DNA from: Rickettsiales bacterium
GTDB taxonomy: Bacteria; Pseudomonadota; Alphaproteobacteria; TMED127
Length of the DNA stretch: 16,094 bases
Direction: 5' to 3'
Assembly: GCA_002690875.1 (NCBI GenBank)
Contig: NZGH01000028.1
Location: forward strand, 1 to 16,094
Made by a program: the position numbers and the translations under genes. The notes below the pieces were generated by a model. That model was not told the DNA's origin and did no database searches. It worked only from the letters and a program-made list of their open reading frames with translations. Each line of letters begins with the position of its first letter. Within the stretch, counting starts at the first letter, position 1. This document shows positions 1 through 7,552 of the stretch, in pieces.

Positions 1-754
1 TCTTTATCCATTTGTCTAAATATTTTAATTTTACTGTTAATATTGCTGCCTGAATTCCACTTAGTCTTTCATTAAAACCTAAAGTATCAAAATTATTTTT
101 TGAAAACTTACCATGATTTCTAAGTTTTTTTATTTTATTAATTAACAGTTTATTATTACTTACAACACATCCAGCATCTCCGAAAGAGCCAAGGTTTTTG
201 CTAGGAAAAAAACTAAAACATCCTAGATCACCAAAAGTGCCACAATATTGTTTTTTAATTTTTGAGCCATGGGCCTGAGCCGCATCTTCTATGACTTTTA
301 AATTATACTTTTTTGCAATTGATAATATTTCATTCATTTCCGCAGGATTACCGTAAATGTGAACAGGTAAAATTGCTTTGGTATTTTTTGTAATTTTAGA
401 TTCAATTTTTTTTGAGTCAATATTATATGATTCTTTGTCTATATCTACTAATACTGGCTTAGCACCTGTATTACTTATTGCTTCGACTGAGGAAATCCAC
501 GTAAAAGGAGAAGTTATTACTTCGTCTCCTTTACCAATGCCACATGCTAAAAGAGATAGAAATAAGGCTGATGTACCAGATGAAACACCAACACAATATT
601 TTGTTTTTAAATAATTTGAAAACTTTTCTTCAAAATTTTCAACTTCATTTCCTAAAATAAAAGAACTATTGTTAATTACTCTTTTTATGGCACTGTCAAT
701 TTCATTTTTTACTGATAAATAGTTTTTTTTTAAATTATTTGAAGGTACTTTCAT
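1..754 (-). CDS. wlbC: WlbC/WbpE-like UDP-3-keto-sugar aminotransferase (C-terminus outside window)
   Basis: Partial gene. It starts at ATG 754-752 and runs off the left edge after 251 codons of an expected ~360. The translation is a DegT/DnrJ/EryC1/StrS PLP aminotransferase: an SSGTSAL phosphate-binding loop near residue 65, an EDAAQAHG stretch (Asp for the pyridine nitrogen), and FFPSKNLG with the Schiff-base lysine at K186. In the family's pathway it aminates C3 of a UDP-2-acetamido-3-keto-uronic acid, made by WlbA and then acetylated by WlbB. The start lies 5 bases after the stop of the WlbB-like acetyltransferase, so the two are co-transcribed. The acetyltransferase here and the WlbA-like dehydrogenase at 8507-9385 support the WlbC/WbpE role over other sugar aminotransferases. 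Substrate identity (gluco or manno uronate) cannot be told. Confidence 0.85.
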   Translation of the reverse strand, partial: MKVPSNNLKKNYLSVKNEIDSAIKRVINNSSFILGNEVENFEEKFSNYLKTKYCVGVSSGTSALFLSLLACGIGKGDEVITSPFTWISSVEAISNTGAKPVLVDIDKESYNIDSKKIESKITKNTKAILPVHIYGNPAEMNEILSIAKKYNLKVIEDAAQAHGSKIKKQYCGTFGDLGCFSFFPSKNLGSFGDAGCVVSNNKLLINKIKKLRNHGKFSKNNFDTLGFNERLSGIQAAILTVKLKYLDKWIK

Positions 755-759
755 ATTAA

Positions 760-1317
760 TTAGTCTTCTGAATTATTTTTTAAAAATAAATAATATTCTT
801 TTTCATATTCACAGAAAAAATCCTTATTAAGTTTAAACCCTGACTTACTCACCCATGACTTATGTTTTGCTGGATTTCCAACTACCAGAGAATAATCATT
901 AATATTTTTTGTTACAACTGAACCTGCACCAATTAAACTATAAACTCCAATATTTACTCCACAAACAATGGTTGAGTTAGCGCCAATGGTTGCATTCTTT
1001 TTTACTAATGTTTTCTCATATTCATTTCGTGGAAACTCAGACCTTGGATTTTTTACATTTGTAAACACGCAGGACGGACCACAAAAAACATAGTCTTCTA
1101 AAGTTACACCATCATATATACTTACATTATTTTGAATTTTTACGTTATTGCCAATTACCACATTTTCACCAATAAATACATTTTGACCTATTGTACAATT
1201 AGAGCCAATTACCACATTTTTTAAAATATTAGACCAATGCCATATTTTTGTATTATTACCAATCTTTACATTTTCACTAATAGAAGACGTCTCATGAATA
1301 AAAGGTTTATTACTCAT
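760..1317 (-). CDS. wlbB: WlbB/WbpD-like UDP-sugar 3-N-acetyltransferase (left-handed beta-helix)
   Basis: A 185-residue protein made almost wholly of hexapeptide repeats ([LIV]-G-x-x-x-x turns such as VKIGNN, VVIGSN, VFIGEN, VVIGNN), the left-handed beta-helix of acyl-CoA-dependent trimeric acyltransferases. The central segment GPSCVFTNVKNPRSE is typical of WbpD/WlbB, which acetylates the C3 amino group of UDP-2-acetamido-3-amino-2,3-dideoxy-glucuronate using acetyl-CoA. The C-terminal SVVTKN and VVGNPAK motifs are the usual end of this fold. Length fits the family (~190). ATG at 1317-1315 is the first start, with no clear Shine-Dalgarno. It is first in a minus-strand pair with the WlbC-like aminotransferase. 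Its upstream side is the divergent promoter gap, not wlbA, which is found 7 kb away. Confidence 0.88.
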   Translation of the reverse strand: MSNKPFIHETSSISENVKIGNNTKIWHWSNILKNVVIGSNCTIGQNVFIGENVVIGNNVKIQNNVSIYDGVTLEDYVFCGPSCVFTNVKNPRSEFPRNEYEKTLVKKNATIGANSTIVCGVNIGVYSLIGAGSVVTKNINDYSLVVGNPAKHKSWVSKSGFKLNKDFFCEYEKEYYLFLKNNSED

Positions 1318-1544
1318 TGTTTTATTGTTTTAATTAATAAAAGTCTCATCGTTAAATATTTCATACGTTAGTTTATTATATTCTTTAATAAGAGTTAAAA
1401 ATTATAAATTAATCTGCATATAGTACTTTTTATTGGATAGATAATCTATATGAGCTGAAAATTTAAATTAAAATCTTTAATCAATAGAACAAAATTAATT
1501 TCTTTATTTAAAGAATAAAGTAAAATACTTTAATAAAGTAAATC
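1318..1544. promoter_or_regulatory. Divergent intergenic promoter region
   Basis: The only gap over 100 bases in the window. It separates the minus-strand wlbB-wlbC pair from the plus-strand seven-gene cassette and so must hold promoters for both. For the minus strand, two perfect TATAAT hexamers occur (written ATTATA on the plus strand at 1411-1416 and 1375-1380), but neither has a convincing -35 box, and TATAAT is not rare in such AT-rich DNA. An interrupted palindrome, ATAGAT-A-ATCTAT, lies at 1437-1449. For the plus strand no strong promoter stands out. Next to the cassette start is a set of alternating repeats, listed separately. No small ORF or RNA gene is supported. Confidence 0.5.
1502..1542 (+). 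repeat. Alternating direct/inverted repeats abutting the cassette start codon
   Basis: AATAAAGTAAA occurs twice as an exact 11-base direct repeat (1514-1524 and 1532-1542), 18 bases apart. Its inverse appears between and before the copies: CTTTATT at 1502-1508 pairs with AATAAAG at 1514-1520. TACTTT at 1526-1531 can pair with AAAGTA on either side (1517-1522 or 1535-1540). The last copy ends two bases before the ATG at 1545. This could be an operator, or mutually exclusive weak hairpins over the ribosome entry site. It may also be chance in A+T-rich sequence. Confidence 0.4.
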
Positions 1545-2495
1545 ATGAAACTTAAAAAATTTAACTTTGAAGATGCCTTTTATTTATTTAAAAAAATAAG
1601 ATCTACAGAAGAAAAAATAATTGAAATATACGAAAGTGATGTAATTAAAAGTCCAGTTCATCTTTCACTTGGACAGGAATCAATTGCAGTAGGAGTTGCC
1701 CTTGCATCAGAAAAAAAAAAAGATGTTATTTTTAGTAATTATAGGTCACATGCACATTTTATCGCTCATGGAGGAAATTATAAAAAAATGTGGGCTGAAT
1801 TATTTGGAAAAGAAACAGGATTATCTTCAGGAAAAGCTGGGTCAATGCACTTAGGTGATGTTCAAGCAAATTTTATATTTACATCAGCTATTGTAGGAAG
1901 TGCAATCTCAGAAGCAGTAGGATATGCATTGGCAATTAAGCTAAAAAAACTTAAATCAAAAGTTATCTGTTATCATGGCGAAGGTGCGATGGATCAGGGA
2001 ACTTTTTGGGAATCATTAAACTTTAGTGCCTTAAAGGAATTGCCTATTCTATATGTTTGTGAAAATAATGGTCTGGCAATATACTCAGAACAAAAAAAAA
2101 GAATGAAAGTCTTAGATTTATGTAAAAAAGTTGAATCTTTTGGGGTTCATACAATCAGAGTAAAAAATAATTCGACAGAAAATATATTTAAATGTGCTCT
2201 GAAAGCTCTTAAAAAAATTGAAAAAAATAGTCAACCAATTTTTTTAGAAGTTAATACATACCGAGAAGTTGATCATGTTGGAATATATGAAGATTTTAAG
2301 TTAGGGTTTAGGAAAAAAAATAAACAAAAACTACTTAAAAGTTTTAATGAATTAAATTTTTTAAAAAAGAAAACAAAAAATTTCCTTCAAATTGAAAAAA
2401 AAATTAATAAAGAAATCGTTCAAGCCCTTAATTATTCTTATAAATCAAATTTTCCAAAAATTAAGTATGTAGAATTAAATGTCACAAAAGAATAA
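1545..2495 (+). CDS. ThDP-dependent E1 alpha subunit (2-oxoacid dehydrogenase type) in a sugar cluster
   Basis: A 316-residue homologue of pyruvate/acetoin dehydrogenase E1 alpha. YRSHAHFIAHGG (residues 66-77) matches the family's conserved active-site segment. GSMHLGD (99-105) follows. The ThDP-Mg motif runs from GEGAMDQG (145-152) to ENN (173-175). It is shorter than most E1 alpha chains (~320-410), with a lysine-rich C-terminus. The beta partner starts 17 bases before this stop, and there is no E2 or E3 in the window, so a central-metabolism dehydrogenase complex is unlikely. In this context (sugar-nucleotide dehydratases, kinase, nucleotidyltransferase) I infer decarboxylation of a 2-oxoacid, or cleavage of a ketose phosphate, with transfer of the two-carbon fragment to a keto-sugar. 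First gene of the seven-gene plus-strand operon. The E1 alpha family call is firm; the sugar role is inference. Confidence 0.85.
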   Translation: MKLKKFNFEDAFYLFKKIRSTEEKIIEIYESDVIKSPVHLSLGQESIAVGVALASEKKKDVIFSNYRSHAHFIAHGGNYKKMWAELFGKETGLSSGKAGSMHLGDVQANFIFTSAIVGSAISEAVGYALAIKLKKLKSKVICYHGEGAMDQGTFWESLNFSALKELPILYVCENNGLAIYSEQKKRMKVLDLCKKVESFGVHTIRVKNNSTENIFKCALKALKKIEKNSQPIFLEVNTYREVDHVGIYEDFKLGFRKKNKQKLLKSFNELNFLKKKTKNFLQIEKKINKEIVQALNYSYKSNFPKIKYVELNVTKE

Positions 2496-3534
2496 ATTTT
2501 TAATAAATATTTCCTACGCAGATGCAATCCTAAACGCAACAAAAATAATGCTTAAAAAAAAGAAAAATGTTTTTGTTTTTGGTCAAGGAGTTGATGACCC
2601 GAAGGGACATTATGGTACAACACTTAATCTTCATAAGGATTTTGGGAAGAGTAGATGTTTTGATACACCAATATGTGAGGAAAGCATGACAGGTGTTGGG
2701 ATCGGTGCCGCAATTGCTGGCATGAATCCTATCTTAGTCCATCAAAGAATGGATTTTTTAATGCTAGCTATGAATCAACTTGTAAATATGGCTTCAAAAA
2801 TTCATTATATATCGGATGGAAAACTATGCGTACCATTAGTTGTAAGAGCTTGTATTGGAAGAAGTTGGGGACAAGGAGCTCAACATAGTCAATCTTTATA
2901 TTCAATTTTTGCACATATCCCTGGGTTAAAAGTTATTGCTCCTACAACACCACATGATGTCAAAGGGACACTTATAAGAGCAATAGAAGATAGAAATCCA
3001 GTAATTTTCATTGAACATAGAATGCTTTATAAAAATAAGGGTCTAGTCCCTAATGGCTATTACAAAACAGAATTCGGAAAATCTAGAGTTTTATCTAGTG
3101 GTAATGATATAACTCTAGTTGGAATAAGTTTTACAGTTATAGACTGTATAAACGCTAAAAATTTATTAGTTGAAAAATCAATAAATGCAGAGGTAATTGA
3201 TCTCTTATCTATTCAACCTTTAGATATGAGTAAAATTATTAGTTCGGTAAGAAAAACAAAAAGATTAGTTATAGTTGAAAATGATTGGATTAATTGCGGT
3301 ATTTCAGCAGAAATTATTTCTCGCTTAATCGAGTCATGTTCGATTAAATTTAAAGTAAAAAGGCTAGGTTATTTGTTTACTCCCTGCCCCACCACAGCTT
3401 CTTTAGAAGACAATTTTTACCCTAATCCTGAAAAAATAGCTAAGATTTCTTATGAAATGGTTACGAAAAAAAAAAACTGGGTACCAAAAAAAATTGAAAC
3501 TAGAGAAATTAAGGAATTTAAAGGTCCATTTTAA
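2479..3534 (+). CDS. ThDP-dependent E1 beta subunit (transketolase-like) in a sugar cluster
   Basis: A 351-residue E1 beta homologue with an N-terminal pyrimidine-binding domain and a C-terminal transketolase-like domain. Key features are ICEESMTGVGIGAA (residues 65-78), whose glutamate activates ThDP, GQGAQHSQSL (131-140) followed by the FAHIPGLKV stretch, and the domain linker near residue 200. The ATG at 2479 overlaps the alpha gene by 17 bases, pointing to translational coupling and a stoichiometric alpha2beta2 enzyme. The tail (KKKNWVPKKIETREIKEFKG) is basic. It differs from YerE of the yersiniose pathway, which is a single-chain acetolactate-synthase-like flavoenzyme. If it serves the same chemistry here, it is a different protein solution. 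As far as I recall, avilamycin AviB1/AviB2 are comparable E1-like proteins proposed to add a two-carbon sugar branch. Confidence 0.85.
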   Translation: MSQKNKFLINISYADAILNATKIMLKKKKNVFVFGQGVDDPKGHYGTTLNLHKDFGKSRCFDTPICEESMTGVGIGAAIAGMNPILVHQRMDFLMLAMNQLVNMASKIHYISDGKLCVPLVVRACIGRSWGQGAQHSQSLYSIFAHIPGLKVIAPTTPHDVKGTLIRAIEDRNPVIFIEHRMLYKNKGLVPNGYYKTEFGKSRVLSSGNDITLVGISFTVIDCINAKNLLVEKSINAEVIDLLSIQPLDMSKIISSVRKTKRLVIVENDWINCGISAEIISRLIESCSIKFKVKRLGYLFTPCPTTASLEDNFYPNPEKIAKISYEMVTKKKNWVPKKIETREIKEFKGPF

Positions 3535-4799
3535 TGAAAAAGAACATATTATATAAAACTATAAAAAATGAATGGAAAAAGTTTCATTCAAATAAAAAGT
3601 CTAATAAAAAAATTAAATTACATGAACCAACTTTTGGCATTGAAGAAATATTCAATTTCACAAAACAACTTATAACTACAAATGTGACAATGGGAAAGCA
3701 TGTTGAATCTTTTGAAAAAAAATTTTGTGATAAGTTTGGTTTTAAATATGCAGTTTCTAGTAACTCTGGATCATCAGCAAATCTCATTATGATAGCTGGA
3801 TTAATGAGTACCATATATTCCAAAAGATTAAGAAAAAACGACGAAATAATTGTTCCAGCTCTGGCATGGTCAACATCTATATTTCCACTTACTCAATATG
3901 GTCTAAAACCAGTCTTTGTTGATTGTGACCTTAAAACAATGAATATTGACATTGATCAAGTCAAAAAAGCAATTTCACACAATACAAAAGCTATTTTAAC
4001 AATACCAATCTATGGTAACCCCTGTAATATGAAGGAGCTAAGGAAAATATGTAATAAAAACAAGCTCATTCTTCTAGAAGACACATGTGAGTCAATGGGA
4101 GCAAAATATAAAAATAAGTTTTTGGGCGGGTTTGGATTAGCTTCAAGTTTTAGTTTTTATTTTTCACATCATATTACATGTCTAGAGGGTGGTATAACAG
4201 TAACTAATGACTTTGAGCTTGCTGAAATAATGAAAATAATAAGATCACATGGTTGGATAAGAAATGTGAAACAAAAGGAAAAATGGATAAAAAACTTTCC
4301 AAAAATTGATCCAAATTTTTTATTTGTGCATGAAGGTTATAACTTAAGACTAACAGAGCCTCAAGCGAGAATGGGAACGACTCAAATTAAAAAGCTTGAT
4401 AAATTTATCAAAAAAAGACGAGAGAATGCAAAAATTTTAATGAATTTAATGAAAGAGTTTAATGATTTCTTTATATACCAATATGAAAAAAAAGGCTCTT
4501 TCCACACTTGGTTCGGATTCTCAATAATAATTAAAAATATTAAAATTATTGATAGAGGTAAATTATGTAAGTTTCTAAATAAAAAAGAAATTGAAACTAG
4601 GGTTATTGTATCAGGCAATTTTGCTTCTCAACCAGTTGCAAAAACATTTAAACATCGTATCGTTGGTAATCTCACGAATGCTAGTAAAATTATGACAAAT
4701 GGATTTTCTATTGGTATTCATCAAAACCTTACCAATACTCAACTAAAATATATTTATAATGTTTTTAAGGAGTTTTTAAAAATAGAAAGTTTATTGTGA
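3534..4799 (+). CDS. ColD-like PLP-dependent NDP-4-keto-6-deoxy-sugar 3-dehydratase
   Basis: A 421-residue DegT-family fold in which the Schiff-base lysine is replaced: the motif reads FYFSHHITCLEGG with histidines at 212 and 213. This Lys-to-His change is the hallmark of the sugar 3-dehydratases ColD (GDP-colitose) and RfbH/DdhC (CDP-3,6-dideoxyhexoses). SNSGSSANL (76-84), LEDTCESMG (181-189) and RSHGWIRN also read like ColD. The C-x-C-x7-C cluster that, with one more cysteine, binds [2Fe-2S] in DdhC is absent between the HHIT motif and the LRLTEPQARMG segment, so a ColD-type one-component mechanism with no reductase is expected. ColD removes the C3 hydroxyl of GDP-4-keto-6-deoxymannose using PLP and glutamate. 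Here the neighbours suggest a heptose version. The ATG shares one base with the preceding stop. It is about 30 residues longer than ColD at the N-terminus. Confidence 0.83.
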   Translation: MKKNILYKTIKNEWKKFHSNKKSNKKIKLHEPTFGIEEIFNFTKQLITTNVTMGKHVESFEKKFCDKFGFKYAVSSNSGSSANLIMIAGLMSTIYSKRLRKNDEIIVPALAWSTSIFPLTQYGLKPVFVDCDLKTMNIDIDQVKKAISHNTKAILTIPIYGNPCNMKELRKICNKNKLILLEDTCESMGAKYKNKFLGGFGLASSFSFYFSHHITCLEGGITVTNDFELAEIMKIIRSHGWIRNVKQKEKWIKNFPKIDPNFLFVHEGYNLRLTEPQARMGTTQIKKLDKFIKKRRENAKILMNLMKEFNDFFIYQYEKKGSFHTWFGFSIIIKNIKIIDRGKLCKFLNKKEIETRVIVSGNFASQPVAKTFKHRIVGNLTNASKIMTNGFSIGIHQNLTNTQLKYIYNVFKEFLKIESLL

Positions 4800-5809
4800 A
4801 AAAAAAAGTATTTATCACCGGTATCACTGGTATGGTTGGTTCTCACTTACTCGATTATTTAATAAATAATACTAATTGGGAAATTCACGGATTAGTAAGA
4901 TGGAGAAGTTCTCTTGAAAATATTGAGAATCATATAGAAAATATTAATAAAAAAAGAAGAGTATATCTTCATTATGGTGATCTAAGAGACTATCAATCGC
5001 TAATTCCACCAATAAAAAAAACCAAACCTGACTTTTTATTTCATTTAGCTGCGCAGAGCTACCCTCTCACTAGTTTCAGCAGTCCTTTAGATACCTATGA
5101 AACTAATATTTTAGGAACACATAATATTTTAGAAACAATTAAAGAACATAGTTCATCTACAATTTGTCATATTTGTTCATCATCTGAAATCTTTGGAAAG
5201 GTTAGTAAGGAAAATTTACCAATTAAAGAAGAATGTAGCTTTCATCCAGCATCTCCATATGCGATCTCAAAAATTGGAGCTGATTTAATATCAAAGTTTT
5301 ACTTTCAGGCTTACGAAATTAAAACTTTAACCACGAGAATGTTTACACATACGGGTCCTCGAAGAGGTGATGTATTTGCTGAATCATCATTTGCGAAACA
5401 AATAGCTATGGCAGAAAATGGTTTAAATGACAACAAAATATATGTTGGTAATTTGAATTCATTAAGAACAATATCGGATGTTAGGGATGCAGTTAAAGCA
5501 TATTTTATGTTAGTTACAGTTAAACCAGTTTTTGGTGAATCTTATAACATTGGAGGTAATCAAAGTTTAACAATTAAAGAAATATTGGAATTTTTAATAA
5601 GTCTTTCCTCAGTTAAGAAAAAATTAAAAATTATAAAAGATTCTCAAAGATTTAGACCTATAGATGCTGACTTACAAATTCCTAACTGTGAAAAGTTTAA
5701 ATCTCACACAGGTTGGAGACCTAAATACGATTATAAAGAAACCCTAAATGATTTATTAAATTATTGGAGAAAAAAAATAAAAAATAATAAAAATTATTTA
5801 GTAAGATAG
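4796..5809 (+). CDS. GMD-like NDP-sugar 4,6-dehydratase (extended SDR)
   Basis: A 337-residue extended short-chain dehydrogenase. GITGMVG (9-15) is the NAD(P)-binding Rossmann motif, and HYGDLRD (69-75) is typical of GDP-mannose 4,6-dehydratases. SSSEIFG (138-144) carries the Ser/Thr-Glu pair used for dehydration, and YAISK (165-169) is the YxxxK catalytic pair. GPRRGDVF resembles the ESPRRGE loop of GMD, while RTISDVRD resembles GMD/RMD-family proteins. It would convert a GDP-sugar to its 4-keto-6-deoxy form, the substrate needed by the 3-dehydratase encoded just upstream. The start codon is GTG at 4796, inside a GTGA overlap with the preceding stop. With HddA/HddC-like genes next to it, a GDP-manno-heptose 4,6-dehydratase (DmhA-type) is more likely than GMD proper. 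A 4-reductase (RMD) role cannot be excluded. Confidence 0.8.
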   Translation: MKKKVFITGITGMVGSHLLDYLINNTNWEIHGLVRWRSSLENIENHIENINKKRRVYLHYGDLRDYQSLIPPIKKTKPDFLFHLAAQSYPLTSFSSPLDTYETNILGTHNILETIKEHSSSTICHICSSSEIFGKVSKENLPIKEECSFHPASPYAISKIGADLISKFYFQAYEIKTLTTRMFTHTGPRRGDVFAESSFAKQIAMAENGLNDNKIYVGNLNSLRTISDVRDAVKAYFMLVTVKPVFGESYNIGGNQSLTIKEILEFLISLSSVKKKLKIIKDSQRFRPIDADLQIPNCEKFKSHTGWRPKYDYKETLNDLLNYWRKKIKNNKNYLVR

Positions 5810-5814
5810 GTAGT

Positions 5815-6792
5815 ATGATTATTTCTAAATCTCCTTTCAGAATTTCATTTTTTGGAGGTAGTACTGATTACGAAGAATGGTTTACTAACAATGGAGGTGC
5901 CTTTATATCATTAGCATTTCAAAAATATTCTTACTCAGTTGTTAAAAGACTACCAAAAAACTCCAATAAAAAATATAATATACAATGGAGAATTAAAGAG
6001 GCTACAAATAATATTAATAATATAAAACAACCTATAGTTCGTGAATCGCTAAGATTTTATAAGTTTTTTGAAAATTTAGATTTTATTTACTTTGCAGACC
6101 TTCCAGCAAGTAGTGGTATTGGATCTAGTTCTGCTTATTGTTGTGCAGTTGGAAATTGTATAATGAATTTAAAAAATATAAGTTTTGATAAATATAAACT
6201 TGCAGAAAATTCATACCAAATAGAAAATAAATTTTTAAAAGAAAATGTTGGCATACAAGATCAAATTGCTTCTTCCTTTGGAAATCTTAACTATGTCAAA
6301 ATAAGAAAAAATAGAACTTTTAAAATTAACCCAATAATTCTCAAAGATCATGAAAGGTTCGAATTTTTAGGAAGATTACTTTTAGTGTACACTGATGAAC
6401 AAAGAAATTCTTCCCAGATGGCACAATTAATTCTTAAAAATTTAGAAAAGAAAAAAGAAATATTAATCAAAATACAAAGAATTGTTGATGAAGCGTATTC
6501 AAGTCTTATTAATCAAGATATAGATACTTTTGGTAAACTACTTGAACATACTTGGGAGTTGAAAAAGGAACTCTCAAAAAAAATGATTACAAAAAAAACA
6601 AAAGATCTATTTGAAATCCTTAATAAAAGAGAAATATTAGGTTATAAAATAATGGGAGCCGGCGGCGGCGGCTTTATTTTGGCATATTTTAAAGAAGGAA
6701 AAAGAGATAAATTTATTAGTAAATATTTAAAAAATAAATTATATATCAAACCAGAAATTGATGAATCTGGAACAAGAACAATAATATACTAA
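5815..6792 (+). CDS. hddA: HddA-like D-glycero-D-manno-heptose 7-phosphate kinase (GHMP family)
   Basis: A 325-residue GHMP kinase. SPFRISFFGGSTDY (6-19) is the N-terminal substrate motif, PASSGIGSSSA (97-107) the phosphate-binding loop, GIQDQ (146-150) the conserved Asp region, and MGAGGGGF (280-287) the third GHMP motif. The overall pattern matches HddA, which phosphorylates heptose 7-phosphate at C1 before guanylylation, and differs from galacto- or mevalonate kinases. Five bases separate it from the preceding TAG; the start is ATG 5815. The HddC-like gene follows 22 bases downstream, the usual partner. The glycine motif is encoded by GCC followed by four GGC codons (6658-6672), a pure G+C patch in otherwise very AT-rich sequence. 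Upstream enzymes for heptose 7-phosphate (GmhA) and the phosphatase (GmhB) are not in the window. Confidence 0.85.
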   Translation: MIISKSPFRISFFGGSTDYEEWFTNNGGAFISLAFQKYSYSVVKRLPKNSNKKYNIQWRIKEATNNINNIKQPIVRESLRFYKFFENLDFIYFADLPASSGIGSSSAYCCAVGNCIMNLKNISFDKYKLAENSYQIENKFLKENVGIQDQIASSFGNLNYVKIRKNRTFKINPIILKDHERFEFLGRLLLVYTDEQRNSSQMAQLILKNLEKKKEILIKIQRIVDEAYSSLINQDIDTFGKLLEHTWELKKELSKKMITKKTKDLFEILNKREILGYKIMGAGGGGFILAYFKEGKRDKFISKYLKNKLYIKPEIDESGTRTIIY

Positions 6793-6814
6793 ATTATGAT
6801 AATTCTTAGTTTTA

Positions 6815-7552
6815 ATGGAAAATATAAAAATAATTAACAAAAATTTTTCTTTTGTAATCTTAGTAGGTGGATTAAGTTCAAGAATTAAACATCTTTACCC
6901 AAGCAAGCCCAAACCACTCATACAAATTCAAAATAAACCATTTCTTTATTGGCTTATTAAAGAAATAGAAATACTAAATTTTAAAGATATAGTTTATGCA
7001 GCAGGCTATAAAGGAGAACAAATTGAAAAATGGGTAAATAATAATGAATTTAAAAATATGAATCAAACAGTCATCAAAGAAAAAAAAAAACTTGGAACTG
7101 CAGGATCTATTTTTAATTCAATTGATTATTGTAAAGATTATCTAATTGTACTAAATGGTGATAGTTTTTTAGTAAATGGTATTAAAATATTACTAGAGTC
7201 AATTAATCTAAAAAATACATGTGCTTTAGTTTGTCATCGCATGAAAGAAACTGAAAGATTTGGAACGATAATTTTTAATAAAGAAAATCAATTAGTTAAT
7301 TTTAGAGAAAAAAAAAAAATAGGTCCTGGATACATTAATTCAGGAATATATTTTTTTAAAAAAGAAAAAATTATTAAATATAGAAAAAAAGGGTACATGA
7401 GCCTAGAGCATCAACTTATACCTAATATGATAAAAAATAATGAAAAGATAGGAGTAATCAAAGTTAACAAGCCTAGGTTTATTGATATTGGAACTGAAGG
7501 ATCATTACTTGAATGTAAAAAAAAAGCAAAAGAAATTTTTATTAATGATTAA
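6815..7552 (+). CDS. hddC: HddC-like heptose-1-phosphate guanylyltransferase
   Basis: A 245-residue sugar-phosphate nucleotidyltransferase. VGGLSSRIKHLYPSKPKPL (17-35) is the nucleotide-binding signature with the PKPL lysine. KKLGTAGS (91-98) and LNGDS (113-117, metal-binding Asp) follow. The end, FIDIGTEGSL, is characteristic of the HddC/RmlA-like small enzymes. HddC transfers GMP from GTP to D-glycero-alpha-D-manno-heptose 1-phosphate, giving GDP-heptose. Adjacency to the HddA-like kinase supports this over glucose-1-phosphate transferases. Start at ATG 6815; there is no visible strong Shine-Dalgarno. The next gene's ATG lies inside the last codons of this one. Nucleotide specificity (GTP) is taken from the family and the GMD/ColD-like neighbours, not read from residues. 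Confidence 0.82.
   Translation: MENIKIINKNFSFVILVGGLSSRIKHLYPSKPKPLIQIQNKPFLYWLIKEIEILNFKDIVYAAGYKGEQIEKWVNNNEFKNMNQTVIKEKKKLGTAGSIFNSIDYCKDYLIVLNGDSFLVNGIKILLESINLKNTCALVCHRMKETERFGTIIFNKENQLVNFREKKKIGPGYINSGIYFFKKEKIIKYRKKGYMSLEHQLIPNMIKNNEKIGVIKVNKPRFIDIGTEGSLLECKKKAKEIFIND

Noticed and set aside
378..614. Open frame of 78 codons on the plus strand
   Set aside because: It lies antisense within the WlbC-like aminotransferase, which has clear family motifs; it has no recognisable domain.
1545..2495. Possible truncation or frameshift of the short E1 alpha
   Set aside because: The conserved motifs are complete, and the frame ends cleanly inside the start of E1 beta in a normal coupling arrangement.
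3584..3823. 79-codon minus-strand frame
   Set aside because: Antisense to the ColD-like gene; no homology seen.
4382..4618. 78-codon minus-strand frame with hydrophobic residues
   Set aside because: Antisense to the C-terminal part of the ColD-like gene; hydrophobicity arises from complementing Lys/Asn-rich codons.
7482..7544. Upstream in-frame ATG extending the SDR by 21 residues
   Set aside because: It would overlap the HddC-like gene by 71 bases, and the extra residues precede a complete Rossmann N-terminus; ATG 7545 is preferred.
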